Source of the DNA: Ctena decussata
Lineage: Eukaryota; Mollusca; Bivalvia; Lucinida; Lucinidae
Reading direction: 5' to 3'
DNA: 64,000 bases
Assembly (NCBI GenBank): GCA_963989385.1
Contig: OZ022509.1
Coordinates: 49,120,271 to 49,184,270, forward strand
Position 1 is the first letter of the stretch; each line of letters opens with the position of its first letter. Of this stretch, positions 42,680 to 54,620 are shown piece after piece. The notes under the pieces are model-generated. The model saw only the letters and a program-made list of their open reading frames with translations, had not been told where the DNA came from and did not search any database. The position numbers were made by a program, and so were the translations under genes.

Positions 42680-43965
42680 CTCTGAGCCCGCCATATTGCG
42701 GTTGGCTGATGAGGCACCAGTTTCATTCAGAACGAGATCCAGAATGCGGCTGCAGTTTTAATTTTAAATCCAGTTCATTGCACTGGAGGATCATTGCTTC
42801 CTGAACACCAGCAGATACTATATTGGATATGTTATGTTATGCATTTGCTGTTTTAAGTCAGCGAATATTTTATATTTAGAATACATAACATAAGGACATA
42901 TATACTCCTCTTAGTTATCATCTGAAAGACAAAATAAGAAACATTTATCCTATCTGAAACTGATACATGAACATATTTGAAAATATCTGCTGAAATATTA
43001 AAAAGAAAAAAACTGATCTTCAAATGCTCAGTATTGCATAATTCTGCTATAAGGAATATTTTTCCCCTTCCAAAACAATCCTAAAAAAACTAGATTGGTC
43101 TTGTGTTAAAGTTGAATAAATATAGTATTCAGACTTTTTCTTTTAAGGCTCAGATCAGCTTGCATGGTAACACAGTTTGATCAGAGCCACCACTCTTTGT
43201 AGAGTGGTTCTTTTATATTTGAAAGTGGTTTCAAAAAAACAACAACAAAAAAACAGGCTCTCAGCATGATGTACAGGTTGATTTGAGTGATCACTATTGT
43301 GTTTTTTATTTCATTATTATTGTATGTTAATAACAGTTTGCATTCCAAACAAATTATGTGTCTTTTCAGATGGTTGTGTTTATACAGAAGCTATGATTTC
43401 ATATGTGAAATATTTTTTTAAAAAAATATGTTAATATGGTGCTAAAGTTGTAGCTCATACATGACAGTGACATGTCTATGTTTATACATTTGAACAATTA
43501 GTCCCAGTGAAATAGTGCTCTAGTCATTGTTTGATTACATGATAGTTTTTGTCTAAGAATATGGCAGGATTATTTATATTTGCTTAAGACCAGAGCTACA
43601 GATAGGACAGGGTATTTGGGGTGGGGGGGGGGGGGGGGGGGTAATTTTCCAAATTTCTCCATTAAAACATACTTTGTCGCCTCTAATTAGAATCATCTCG
43701 CCAAGATAGTTCTAATGAGGGGCCAAAATTTATGTTTTAATGGAGAAATAAGAAAAATTATCTGTAAATTATCCTCAATACCTCCTCTTCTCAGGAGCTC
43801 TGCTTAAGACCTATATCTGCAACAGCAGGCTTCCACTACTTTGCAGTGTGATTCCACATGATTCATGGATTTTTTTTTGTTTTCATATTTTAGTCATATT
43901 GTATGTGTAAATATAACAATAGCATTCCAATCAGATATGCCTGATTTCAGATGGTTGTGTTTTCT
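42680..43965. other. Possible 3' UTR with degenerate repeats
   Basis: AT-rich. Blocks near 43140-43300, 43560-43950 and (beyond the LINE) 45840-46110 share 'cttaagaNtcagatcag', 'ccactNNttgcagtgtgatt' and 'gcattccaNNNagat', suggesting an old triplicated unit. A poly-G run lies at 43620-43641. No gene is seen. Confidence 0.4.
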
Positions 43966-45707
43966 ATTCTATTCTATCCCATAACCTTACTAGGTCGTTG
44001 GGGCACCACAGATGACTTCAAAACAATCCCTTTCCATCTTGTCCTGTCTTCAGCTGCCCTAGTTGAGCTGGCAAAATCCATTCCTGTCCACTCCTTGATA
44101 TTGTCTTCCCACCTCTTCTACTGTCTACCTCTTCTTCTTTTTCCTTTCACTGTGCCCTGAAGAATTGTCTTTGCTAAACCAGAAGACCTTGAGACGTGGC
44201 CAAACCACCTTAGTTTCCGTTTCTTGAACAGCGTAAGGAGTTCATCATATTCTCCAATGGCTGCTTGGATCTTCCTGCGAACCTCCTCATTGGTTATATG
44301 GTCCTTGTCCGAAATGTTCAATAATCTTCGGTAGCATCTCATCTCTAAGGCCTGCGTTCTTTTCTCTAACTCTGCAGTCAAGGTCCATGATTCACAGGCA
44401 TACAGAAATGACAAGGGAGCGCATAAGTTTCACCTTTGATCCAAGAGATATATTGTTATCTCTCCAAATTGGTTTCAGCTTAGTAAGAGCTGAAGTGGCT
44501 TGTGCAATCCTTGAGAGAACCTCCTGATTTGAGCCATCATCTGAGACAATTGCTCCAAGGTATTTGAAGCTGCTTACGGTACCCAGCTTCTGCCCTTTTA
44601 CCTTGATCTCCCTCTGGGTGCCGTCTGCGCTGTTCGTCATCAGTTTGGTCTTCTCAGCACTGATCTCCATCTTATACCTTGTGCAGGTTTGGTCGAGACT
44701 TTCAACTAGAGCTTCCAGTTCCTGCTCTTCCTCAGCTAGAGCATCTATGTCAACGGCAAACCGCAGGTTGGTATTGTTTCTGCCGCCTATTTCAACCTTT
44801 CCTTCATGTTCTTCCAGAGCATCAGACATGATCCGTTTGAGAAAAATGTTGAAGAGGGTGGGTGACAGAAGACATCCTTGTCTTACTCCAACTGTTGTTC
44901 TGAACCATTCTCCTGTGCAGCCATTTATCAGGACGGCACTTGTAGCATTGTCGTATAGCTGCTCAATGGTGCGAACTAGCTTTGCACTGATGTTGTACTT
45001 GCGCATGGTGGCCCATAAGGCTGCATGCCATACCCTGTCAAAGGCTTTTTTGAAATCAATGAAGACATGGTACAGATTCTGCTGATGTTGGAGATACTTT
45101 TCACACAGGATTCCAAGGTTGAAGATTTGTTCTGTGGTGCTCCTTCCTGCTCGGAACCCAGCCTGTTCCTCAGCGATTATCTCCTCGGCTTGTGGTTTAA
45201 GCCTCTTCAAGATGACTTTCAGCATGACTTTGCTTGAATGACTGATAAGGCTGATGGTTCTGTAGTTCTGGCAGAGCTGTAGGTTGCCTTTTTTAGGGAG
45301 CGTAATAATCAGCGACTGAGTCCATGGGGTAGGCCATTCTCCTGTTCTCCAGATCCTGTTACAAATATCTGTTTAAACATCAATCATGGTCTCCCCGCCA
45401 GCTTGAACAAGTTCTGCTGGTATATTATCAACTCCGGCAGATTTCCCCTTCTTTAGTGGTGCTACTGCAATCTCAACTTCCTCACGAAGGATCGGTTGTT
45501 GATCTTCTTCTGTGGGCTTATTGCAGTCCAGAACCGCATTGTCATCGTAAGTCTCATGGTTGTATAGTTCTGAGCAATATTCTGTCCGTCTGCTGAGAAT
45601 TTCTTGTTCCTCTGTAAGGCATTTCCCAGACTTGTCCGGATAGTTGTGGATCTACCCTGTTTCTCTGAAGTTAGATCCTTCAAAAGGATAAAAACATATA
45701 GTTTCAT
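43966..45707 (-). pseudogene. RTE-like non-LTR retrotransposon, RT to 3' end
   Basis: Minus-strand frames 45707-45462, 45225-44392 and 44414-43966 give an RT with EEQAGFRAGRSTTEQIF, FIDFKKAFDRVWH, GVRQGCLLSPTLFNIFL and an LRFAVDIDAL active site, where the first Asp of the FADD box is Val. A C-terminal region follows: YACESWTL, RCYRRLLNISDKDH, RKLRWFGHVSRS and KGKRRRGRQ. It ends in an (ATAGA)n-like tail at about 43966. The endonuclease is missing (5' truncation near 45700), and there is a frameshift near 44400. The family label is from motif recognition; other endonuclease-RT clades are possible. Confidence 0.82.
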
Positions 45708-46587
45708 TTGTGATGTTTTTGGCTTCTTGTAAACTTTTTTTTACACAAGATTTTGATATGGTCCAAAACGGCAGTTCCTACATGACATCTATCATGTCAA
45801 TGTTTCATTACATTGTTTTTTTCCCAATAATATATCAGTATTGTATATATTTGCTTAAGATTCAGATCAGTTTGTGCAAAACACTTTTTGATAATAGCCT
45901 CCACTCCTTGCAGTGTGATTGTGCAAGATTTGAAGATGTTTCAAGCAGAAAATAGTCTGACCCAGTTGCACAGGCTGATTTGAGTGTTCACTGATTTAAA
46001 TGTTTCTATTCTTGATTTCCTAATTCTAGTCATTATTGTATTCAGCTGATTGTATTGCATTCCAGCTAGAGATTTCAAACACATGATTTATCACATGATT
46101 TTGTGGTTTGTATTTCAAAGTATAATTTTATATGATTGTGCTAAATTTTGATATGCAATTTTTGCATTTTTCCTTAAATAAAGAAGATTAAGAAAAAGAC
46201 TAATTCAACATTGTTTCGTTCACATTGAGCGTGTTTATATGTATGTCATTATGGTAATACTGTTGAATAAAATGTCTATTAAGCACTCCTTTCTTTATTA
46301 TGTTATAATGTAATGTTGTTAGTGTTCAGGTTGGCTTACCATACAGCTGGTTATTTTTGGGGGATGAATTGATAGTTGGTTATTTTTCTAAGACAAGAAT
46401 TTATCAATTTCAATTTAACTACTAAAATTACAAACTTGAGTTTTCTTTTTCAACAAAAATGTTAAATTTTCAGTGCACCACAAATAACCAGTTATAAGGT
46501 ATAAATGATAATCTTACCTGAAATTTTACATATATGCACCGTCAGTGTTGTCGGAGCTGTCCTGCCTCTCATCATGCCTAGGCCGTT
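45708..46587. other. AT-rich spacer
   Basis: Holds one of the degenerate repeat blocks (45840-46110). On the minus strand a donor-like CAG|GTAAGA lies near 46511. Nothing else is recognised. Confidence 0.4.
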
Positions 46588-47216
46588 TTACTGGGTAAAG
46601 TGCGATAAATATCTCACATTGCCGAAGTCTTTATCCCGTTTTTCTGTGCTTCTTGAGGCTGTGATTGGTGGAGATGCTGTGCTTTGGTTCTTTCTTTTGT
46701 GATAGCTTTTAGTGACCACTGTCATTCTGCAGGAAGTAGTTCTAGATTTCCTATAAAATCTTACTGACTGCACGGCACTGCTTGAGTCTGTTGAATTTTC
46801 TGAAAGTGCTCTTTCAGTTGATGGCACAGTTTCGAATTCTGCCTCATCAAAGTCAGAAATTCCACTGTCATCCTCATTTTCAGTGCTATCCTCATCAGGG
46901 TTGCCAATGGCATTATCACCATTGGCACGGTAAGCCTCCTCAGTCTTGTCACTAGTATCACCATGATCATCCGCAGTGCTATCAATAGCATTACCCGTGC
47001 TGGGATTGAACGTCTCTGCTATAAAATGACATCATCTTGTTCCTGTGCTTGGTTTAATTGGAGCCTTTCTGCAAGAGACTGCAGTCCAGTTTGAATGTCA
47101 CTAATTTGCCTGCGTTCATCCTCTAAGGACTTGCTCATGTATAAAATAATATTGTCATGGCTCTTAAGTTTATTTGAAAGTATTTGAATGTCTTTCAAAA
47201 CTGAAGATTGATTCAT
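46588..47216 (-). CDS. Unrecognised coiled-coil plus acidic Ser/Thr-rich protein, one frameshift
   Basis: Frame 47216-47019 starts MNQSSVLKDIQILSNKLK and is a heptad-like coiled coil (ISDIQTGLQSLAERLQLN) ending at a TAG near 47019. One base away, another frame runs uninterrupted to 46588: an acidic Asp/Glu/Ser/Thr/Asn stretch (DDHGDTSDKTEEAYRANGD, STENEDDSGISDFDEAEF), then a basic segment with SYHKRKNQSTA, ending LSHFTQ-stop. TTTTATAG|CAG at the join also looks like a splice acceptor, so this may be a frameshifted single ORF or two exons. No family is recognised. Confidence 0.35.
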
Positions 47217-47434
47217 TATTTTTATATATGTGTGTATTTTCTACCTGAGAATATTAAAGCATAGCTAGTCAAACCTTAAGATAAACCTGTTAATGGCCTA
47301 CTTTACACCAGTATTTAAATGTTTTTGAAGGAGTAGGAAGAAAAAATAATGTATACAGAATGTTTTTGTTCTAATGATAAATGCAAGGAAGTGATGTTAA
47401 AGATTCTCATTCCAGGATTTATGAATAAAAGAAA

Positions 47435-47712
47435 ACAAGAGGGCCATGGTGGCCCTGAATCGCTCACCTGAGCATTAATCAGTTCAGTTGGCTCTGGTGA
47501 AGATTTATAAGAGTTTTTACCATACATGGGAATGGAGGCCACCTTGGTCATGTGACCAAGATCATTTGAAGAACTTTCAATCCTTTGACCCATGTGCAGG
47601 CTCCATATGAAATATGAGTTTATTCTGCCCAGTGGTTTCAGAGATGTTTGAAAATGTTTATGGCTGGATAACAGAGGCAGCTAACACTAATACTGTAAGG
47701 ATCAGGTGAGCT
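47435..47712 (+). repeat. Minimal complete hairpin-capped element (278 bp)
   Basis: Starts ACAAGAGGGCCATGGTGGCC (hairpin GGGCCA-tgg-TGGCCC) then CTGAATCGCTCACCTGAG, and ends ATCAGGTGAGCTGAAAAA. The core is about one unit long ('taccatacatgggaatgg', 'gtcatgtgaccaagatc'). The GGACG tract and 3' hairpin are degraded. It shows the minimum that the two ends enclose. Confidence 0.85.
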
Positions 47713-47744
47713 GAAAAAGGCAGAGTCGCTTCTCCGAAAAGTTC

Positions 47745-47815
47745 CTGTTCATGTTGAGTTCCTTCTCTGAAAAGTTCCCGTTTATGTTGAGTTCCTTTGA
47801 TTGGTTTGAACTAGA
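47745..47815. repeat. Short tandem duplication (~37 bp)
   Basis: 'cttctc(c/t)gaaaagttcc' followed by 'gt(t/t)(c/t)atgttgagttcct' occurs twice in succession. Confidence 0.8.
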
Positions 47816-47947
47816 CTAAACTAAGCAAAGACAGATGATAGAAGGGTAGCATCATTATCTCACTATGGTGAATCTAATGTATTCCAAGGCGTTTGTGGCT
47901 GGCATCATTGCAATGTTAGTTCTGATTCTTGCAGCATAACTTAATTA

Positions 47948-50900
47948 AGATTTGACCTAGTGACCTAGCTTTTGACCCGACATGACCCAGTTTCGAACTT
48001 GACCTAGATGTTATGGAGATAAACATTCTGACAAAGTTTCATGAAGATTGGATCAAAAGTGAGCCCTCTAGGGTGTGCACAAAGTTTTTCTAAAATTTGA
48101 CCTAGTGACCTAGTTTTTGACCTGACATGAACCAGTTTCAAACTTGGCATGGATATCGTGAGGATAAACATTCTGACAAAGGTTCATGAAGATTGGATCC
48201 AAACTGTGCCCTCTAGAGTGTACACAAGGTCGTTCTTATATCTGACCTAGTGACGTAGTTTTTGACGCGACATGATCTACTTTCAAACTTGGCCTAAATA
48301 TTGTGACGATAAACATTCTTACAAAGTTTCAAAAAGATTGGATCAAAACTGAGTCCTCTAGAGCGTACACAAGGTTTTTCTAAGATCTGACCTAGTTTTT
48401 GACCTTACATGACCCAGTTTCAACTTTGGCCTAGATATTGTCAGGATAAACATTCTGACATAATTTCATTAGGTTTGGATCAAAACTGTGACCTCTAGAG
48501 CGTACACAAGGTTTGCCTAATATTTGACCTAGTTTTTGACCAGACATGACCCAGTTTCAAAACTGTGCCATCTGGAGCTTATACAAGGTTTTCCTTATAC
48601 TTGACCTAGTGACCTAGCTTTTGACCCGACATGACCCAGTTTCAAACTTGATTAGATTTCATAAAGATAAACATTCTGACAGCGTTTCATGTAGATTGGA
48701 TCAAAACTGTGTCCTCTAGGGTGTACACAAAGTTTTTCTAAGATTTGTTCTAGTGACCTAGTTTTTGACCCGACCTGACTTAGTTTCATAGGGGGATTAG
48801 ATATATGGACAATAAACATTTTGACATAGTTTCATAAAGATTGGATCAAAACTGCCTTCTGGTGCGTATGCAAGGTTTTTCTAAGATTTGACCTAGTGAC
48901 CTAGTTTTTGACCGGACATGACCTCCTTTCAAACTTGGCCTAGAGTTTATGGCGATAAACATTCTGGCAAAGTTTCATAAAGATTGGATCAAAACTGTGT
49001 CCTCTAGAGCATACACAAGGTTTTTCTATGATTTGACCTAGTGGCCTAAATTTTGATCTGACATAACCTAGTTTCTAATTTATACTACATATAATAATGA
49101 TAAACATTCTGACAAAGTTTCATGATCTTTGGCTGAAAACTGCCTTCCAGAGTGTACACAAAGTTTTTCTAAGATTTGACCTAGTGACCTAGTTTTTGAC
49201 CCGATATGACCCAATTTCAACATTGGCCTAAAGTTTAAAGAGATAAACATTCTGACAATGTTTCAAAAAGCTTGGATCAAAACTGTGTCCTCTAGAGTGT
49301 ACACAAGGTTTTTAGCTCACCTGAGCCTTTAGGCTCATAGGTGAGCTTATAGTATAGCCAGGCAAACCGTTCTATTCTATTCAATTGTCCATTTTCCGTT
49401 GTCAACATTTTCAAACATCTTCTCCTCTGAAACCACTGGGCCGATCGAAGCCATATTTCATATGGAGCCTAGCTAGGTATAGAGAACAAAAGTTTGTTTG
49501 GGGTATCTGGGTCACATGACCAAGATGGCCGCCACGCCCATATATGGTAAAAACCCTTCAGAAATCTTCTCCAGACCCAAAAGGCCGATGACCTTGAAAC
49601 TTGGTATGTAGCATCAGGCATGCGGGCCCATCATAATTAGCTCACCTGAGCCGAAGGCTCATATGTGAGTTTATAGTATAGGCAGGCATCTGTCATCTGT
49701 TGTCCGTCCGTCCGTCGTCCGTCAATATTTTCAAATGACATCTCCTCTGAAACTACAAGGCCCATTGTTACCGTATATCGTATATGGCATCTATAGGCAG
49801 GGGGAACCAATAATACTGTTTTTTATCCAAATCGCTTCAGAACTTTGGTTGCTATGGCAACTTAAAGTTTCCATTGGCTTCTATGGGAAAAATTGAAAAT
49901 TTGCATTTTTTGCTATGTCACTGCAGATATTTTGACAAATATTTTACATAAATGTTCCTTGGGTAGTTCTCTATCAACCACATGAAATGTATGTAGATTG
50001 CACAATTTGGCTGGTTGCCATGGCAACCGAAAGGTTGAAAATAGAAAATATATTCAATAATCATCTCCTCAGAAACTATGCAACCAATAAAGCTCAAACT
50101 TCACAGAAAGGATTTTAGTACTAGCTTCTACAAAAGTACTGTTTTTCTTGGCAATTGCTCTAGCAGTTTGGTTGCTATGGGAACTTAAAGTTACCATTGA
50201 CTTAAAATGGCAAAATAGAAAATTTGCATTTATTGCTATGTCGGTGCAAATATTTTGTCAAAACTTTCATAGAAATGTTCCTTGAGTAGTCTTTAACCAG
50301 CCTTGTTCAGTTTATGCAAATTGCGCAATTTGCCATTGCGACCGAATAGTTAAAAATAGACATTAAAAAATCATCTCCGCAGAAACTGTGTGGCCAATAA
50401 AACTTAAACTTAACAGAAAGAACCTTAGTACTAGTCTCTATAGAATTAAAGTTTTCATGGCAATTACTCCAGCAGTTTGGTTGCTATGGCAACTAAGAGT
50501 TTCCATTGTCTTATAATGGATAAAATGGAAATTGGCAATTTTTGCTGTCTCACTGCATTTATTTAGATTTTCTTTCTACAGAAATGTTTCTTGAATAGTC
50601 CTCGATGTTTCATATGAATTTTCTCTAAATCGCTGAATTTGATTGGTTGCCATTGCAAAATATAGGGTATATTTTCGAACAAAAAAGAAGAAAAAAAGAA
50701 GAAAAAATGAAAAAATCTTCTGCTCAGAAGCCATATTGGGGATGAAGTTGATATTGTGCAAACATGTTGATGACAGAAGCCTCTACACGAATTTTGTTTT
50801 TTCTTCCAACCCCATAAGAACTTTGTTTGCTATGGCAACTTATTAGCCTCTACCTAAAGTATGTTTCATAGTATAGCATGTGGACTGGTTGCTATGGCAA

Positions 50901-51791
50901 CTTAAAGTTCCATAGACTTACAATGGAGAAAGTGGACATTTGGTATTTATTTCTGTGTTACTGCAGATATTTTAACAAAAGCTTTACAGAAATGTTTCTA
51001 GAGTAGTCCTCTATCAGCCATATGAATTTTGCCCAAAGACCTGATTTTGATTGGTTGCCATTGCAACTGAAAGGCCAAATTTTCAATTTTTTTTTTTTGG
51101 CCAAAGATCTTCTCAGAAGCCATTAAGGGGAGATAAAGCTTATTTTTCCATATTATCCTCTACATAAATGGTGTGTTTTATTGCTGTTGTGCATGTTTTT
51201 TGATGCGGTGGCAATTTAGTTTTTCGAACATAAGCTCAGTGCTCAGTAGAGCGATATAGGGCCATTGTCCCTCTGGTTCTATGATTTGACCTAGTGACCT
51301 AGTTTTTGACCCGACATGACCCACTTTCAATTTTATTCTAGATAATATAAGGATAAACAATCTGACAAAGTTTCATAAAGATTGGATCAAAACTGTGTCC
51401 TCTAGAGCGTACACAAGGTTTTTCTATGATTTGACCTAGTGACCTAGTTTTTGACCCGACGTGACCCAGTTTCGAACTTGTCCTAAATATTATGAGGATA
51501 AACATTCTGACAAAGTTTCATGAAATTTGGATGAAAACTGTGGGCTCTAGAGCGTACACAAGGGTTTTCTAAGATTTGACCTAGTCACCTAGTTTTTGAC
51601 CCTACATGACCCAGTCTCGAACTTGGCCTAGATTTTATGGAGATAAACATTCTGACACAGTTTCAGAAAGATTCGATCAAAACTGTGCCCGCTAGAGTGT
51701 ACACAAGCAAATGTTGACGGACAGACACACGTACGACGAACATAACGGTATCCCAAAAGCTCACACTGAGCACTTCGTGCTCAGATGAGCT
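47948..51791 (+). repeat. 150-bp-unit array element, split by a nested family D element
   Basis: About nine units before 49312 and three after 51278 share 'gatttgacctagtgacctag', 'tttttgacccgacatgaccc', 'gataaacattctgacaaagt' and 'ctctagagtgtacacaagg'. The array ends in a GACGGACAGAC tract, GAGCAC-ttc-GTGCTC and GATGAGCTAAAAA. No ACAAGAG start is recognisable, so the 5' end is lost or diverged. Confidence 0.9.
49312..51278 (-). repeat. Nested minus-strand hairpin-capped elements (family D type)
   Basis: Inserted exactly between 'acacaaggtttt' and 'ctatgatttgacc' of the surrounding array. The left end is TTTAGCTCACCTGAGCC with a GAGCC-ttta-GGCTC hairpin. A second TAGCTCACCTGAG start at 49638 (GAGCC-gaa-GGCTC, then CCGTCCGTCC) shows two elements in tandem or one inside another. 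Units carry 'gttgctatggcaacttaaag' and 'gttgccatggcaacc'. The right end is GGGCCATTGTCCCTCTGGT. Confidence 0.85.
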
Positions 51792-51806
51792 AAAAACAAA
51801 GAATTA

Positions 51807-53531
51807 ACAAGAGGTCCATGATGGACCTAAATCGCTCACCTGAGTTATGATGAAATAACATGGAAGATCATCTATTTGATGATGGTTCATTTGGAGCAGT
51901 TTTGCACTTTTTAATCTATATTATGACAAAGTTTCATGAAGATTGGATCAAAACGGTGCCCTCTAGAGTGTACACAATGTTTTTTTTTAAGATCTGACCT
52001 GGCGATCTAGTTTTTGATCAGACATTATTCAGTTTCAAACTTGGCCTACATTTCATGAAGATAAACATTCTGACAAAGCTTCATGAAGATTCAATGCAAA
52101 AAAAAAGCCACAATTCTGTACACAAGGTTTTTCTATGATTTGACCTAGTGATCTAGTTTTTGACCCGACAAGACCCAGTTTCAAATGTGGCCTAAATTTC
52201 ATTAAGATAATCATTCCGACAAAGTTTCATGAAGACTGAACCAAATCTGTGCTCTCTAGAGTATATACAATGTTTTTCTAAGGTTTGACCTAATAACCTA
52301 GTTTTTGATCCAACATGACCCAGTTGCACCCTTGGTCTAGATTTGTTGGAGATAAACATTTTGACAAAGCTTCATGAAGATTTGAGCAAAACTGTGCCCT
52401 CTAGAGCATTCACATGGTTTTTCTAATATCTGACCTAGTGACCTAGTTTTTGACCTGACATGGCCCAGTTTCAAATTTGGACTAAATTTTATATAAGTAA
52501 GCATTCTGACAAAATTTCATGAAAATTGGATCATAACTGTGCCCTCTAGAGTGTACACAAGTTTTTTTTCTAAGATTTGACCTAGTGACCTAGTTTATGA
52601 TCCCACATGACTCAGTTTCAATCTTGGCCTAGATTGTATAAGGATAAACATTCTGACAAAGTTTCAAGAAGATTGGATTATAACTGTGCCCTATAGAATG
52701 TACACAAGGTTTTTCTTAGATTTGACCTAGTGACATAGTTTTTGATCCCACATGACTCAGCTTCACTCTTGGCCTAGATAGTATAAGGATAATTATTCTG
52801 ACAAAGTTTCATGAAGATTGGAACATAACTGTGCTCTCTAGAGTGTACACAAGGTTCTTCTAAGATTTGAGCTAGTGACCTAGTTTTTGACCCCACATGA
52901 CCCAGTTTCAAATCTGCTCTATATTTCATTAAGATAAACATTCTGACATAGTTTCATGATGATTGGATCAAAACTGTGTCCTCTGTGTGATTATAAGTTT
53001 TATTTCTATTTTAGCTCTGGCGGCCATTTTGTTCAACGGAGTGGAACCGTTTTAGCAAGTTTTGTTCAGGGCCATGAGTCAAACATTTCTGTGAAATTAT
53101 TTTGAAATCGAGCCATTGGCTTCAGAGGAGATGCCGTTTAAAGGTTTTTCTATTTTTAGATTTCTGTTTTTAGCTCTAGCGGCTATTTTGTTCTGCGGAG
53201 TGGAACCGTTTTAGCAATTTTGGTTCAGGGCCATGAGTCCATCATTTCTGTGAAATTTTTTTTAAATCGAGCCATTGGTTCCAGCGGATATGTAGTTTAA
53301 CGGTTTTTCTATGTTTAGCTCTGGCAGCCATCTTGTTCAGCGGAGCGGAACCATTTTAGGAATTTTGGTTCAGGGCCATTACAGAAACATTTGTGTGAAA
53401 TTATTTTGAAATTGGCTTACTGGTCTAGGAGGAGATATCGTTTGAAGAAATTGTTGACGGACGGACAGACGGACGACGGACAAATATCAATCACAATAGC
53501 TCACCTTGAGCACTTCGTGCTCAGGTGAGCT
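51807..53531 (+). repeat. Complete hairpin-capped element with two successive array types
   Basis: Starts ACAAGAGGTCCATGATGGAC (hairpin GGTCCA-tga-TGGACC) and CGCTCACCTGAG. About seven 150-bp units of the 'tgacctagtgacctag' type run to about 52985. Then three ~125-bp units of the 'agctctggcggccat' type run to about 53445. A GGACGGACAGACGG tract, GAGCAC-ttc-GTGCTC and CAGGTGAGCTAAAAA follow. The second array type is the same as at 1-470 and 56945-57400. Confidence 0.92.
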
Positions 53532-54330
53532 AAAAACGGGATATATATTTTTTCGGAGAAAGAAAATGGCTGGATTAATGAAAAATATCCTTAAAAATCT
53601 TCATTTTTTTTTACACCACCATGTTACAAGCGATGCCACTCTGAATGAATTACAATGACGTTGTGTCCTTGTTATCGCTTTACGTACATCCAACCTTAAC
53701 TGTAAAACGAAGTGGGGAGTTGGTCAAACGCTTTTATAAGCCTCAGGCCTATGGTTCTGTTTCAAACAGAATATCAAGTTCAAGTCTGCAAGTACGCGGC
53801 TTTATGCCGTCATTTGAAAGCAGTATTAATTGCTCTGACGTGTAGCATCTGCTGATGGAAAGAAATAAACATATGAAACTGTGCAAAGTAAACATTTTAT
53901 ACGAAATCGTATTGAGGAAACTTTGCTCAAATTTTATCATCCGTTCGCCAAACCTTCACAGGAAATTTCTCCAGCGTAAAGTTATCATGCTTTGTTTGAC
54001 CGACTGATCTGAACTCAAATTTAATGTCGGTATCTATCGTTTACCTGACATAAAACTGGTTGTAATTTGAACAAAAAAGATACAAAATACTTGCCAAATG
54101 ATACAATTAACATATAATTCCACACTAATTAAATACGAGAGCTTTTATCAGCAAAAACCTGTTGTAAAAGGCTCCCTGGCGATTCCGTGTGAATCTACTT
54201 AAGAATCAGAGAGATTCACAAATACTATACGATATAAATTTAAGCTTCAATATGAATACTTGCAAAATTGACAGAAACAACGCAGTATTCTACTGTAAAA
54301 TAAAAGTTTTGCTTCAAGAAATGATCCTGC
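53532..54330. other. Unassigned spacer
   Basis: AT-rich with no recognised gene. The small ORF at 53645-53845 lacks domain features. Confidence 0.4.
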
Positions 54331-54472
54331 CGCCAGGAGGTTTCACCGGCGTAGTCCGTATCCTCGGCATGTATCGGTTCCTCCGCCGTACTTCAAAAAA
54401 TCGCCAGGAGGTTTCACCGGCGTAGTCCGTATCCTCGGCATGTATCGGTTCCTCCGCCGTACTTCAAAAAAT
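54331..54472. repeat. Perfect 71-bp tandem duplication
   Basis: 'cgccaggaggtttcaccggc' to 'cgtacttcaaaaaat' occurs at 54331-54401 and 54402-54472 without visible differences, indicating a very recent event or an assembly join. Confidence 0.92.
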
Positions 54473-54563
54473 CGATTATGGTATGCATAGTGTGGTGTCT
54501 TCAAATAAAACTAAACCATGTCTCTTTTAAACTCAAATGAAATGAAATGAAGAGTAACTTATA

Positions 54564-54620
54564 GCAACCAACCAAACGAAGTTTGGGTCGCGGAGCGACC
54601 CAAACCGAGTGTTTGGTTGC
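54564..54620. repeat. Nested palindrome around GGGTCGC-gga-GCGACCC
   Basis: TTTGGGTCGC-gga-GCGACCCAAA (54582-54604) is a perfect stem, enclosed by GCAACCAACCAAAC on the left and GTTTGGTTGC on the right. As transcript or single strand it would form a long hairpin. No second copy is in the window. Confidence 0.8.

Noticed and set aside
44564..45085. 173-aa plus-strand ORF
   Set aside because: It is antisense to the RTE-like reverse transcriptase, which has clear motifs.
47948..53000. CRISPR-like array
   Set aside because: Units are head-to-tail diverged copies without constant repeats and unique spacers, in a eukaryotic context.
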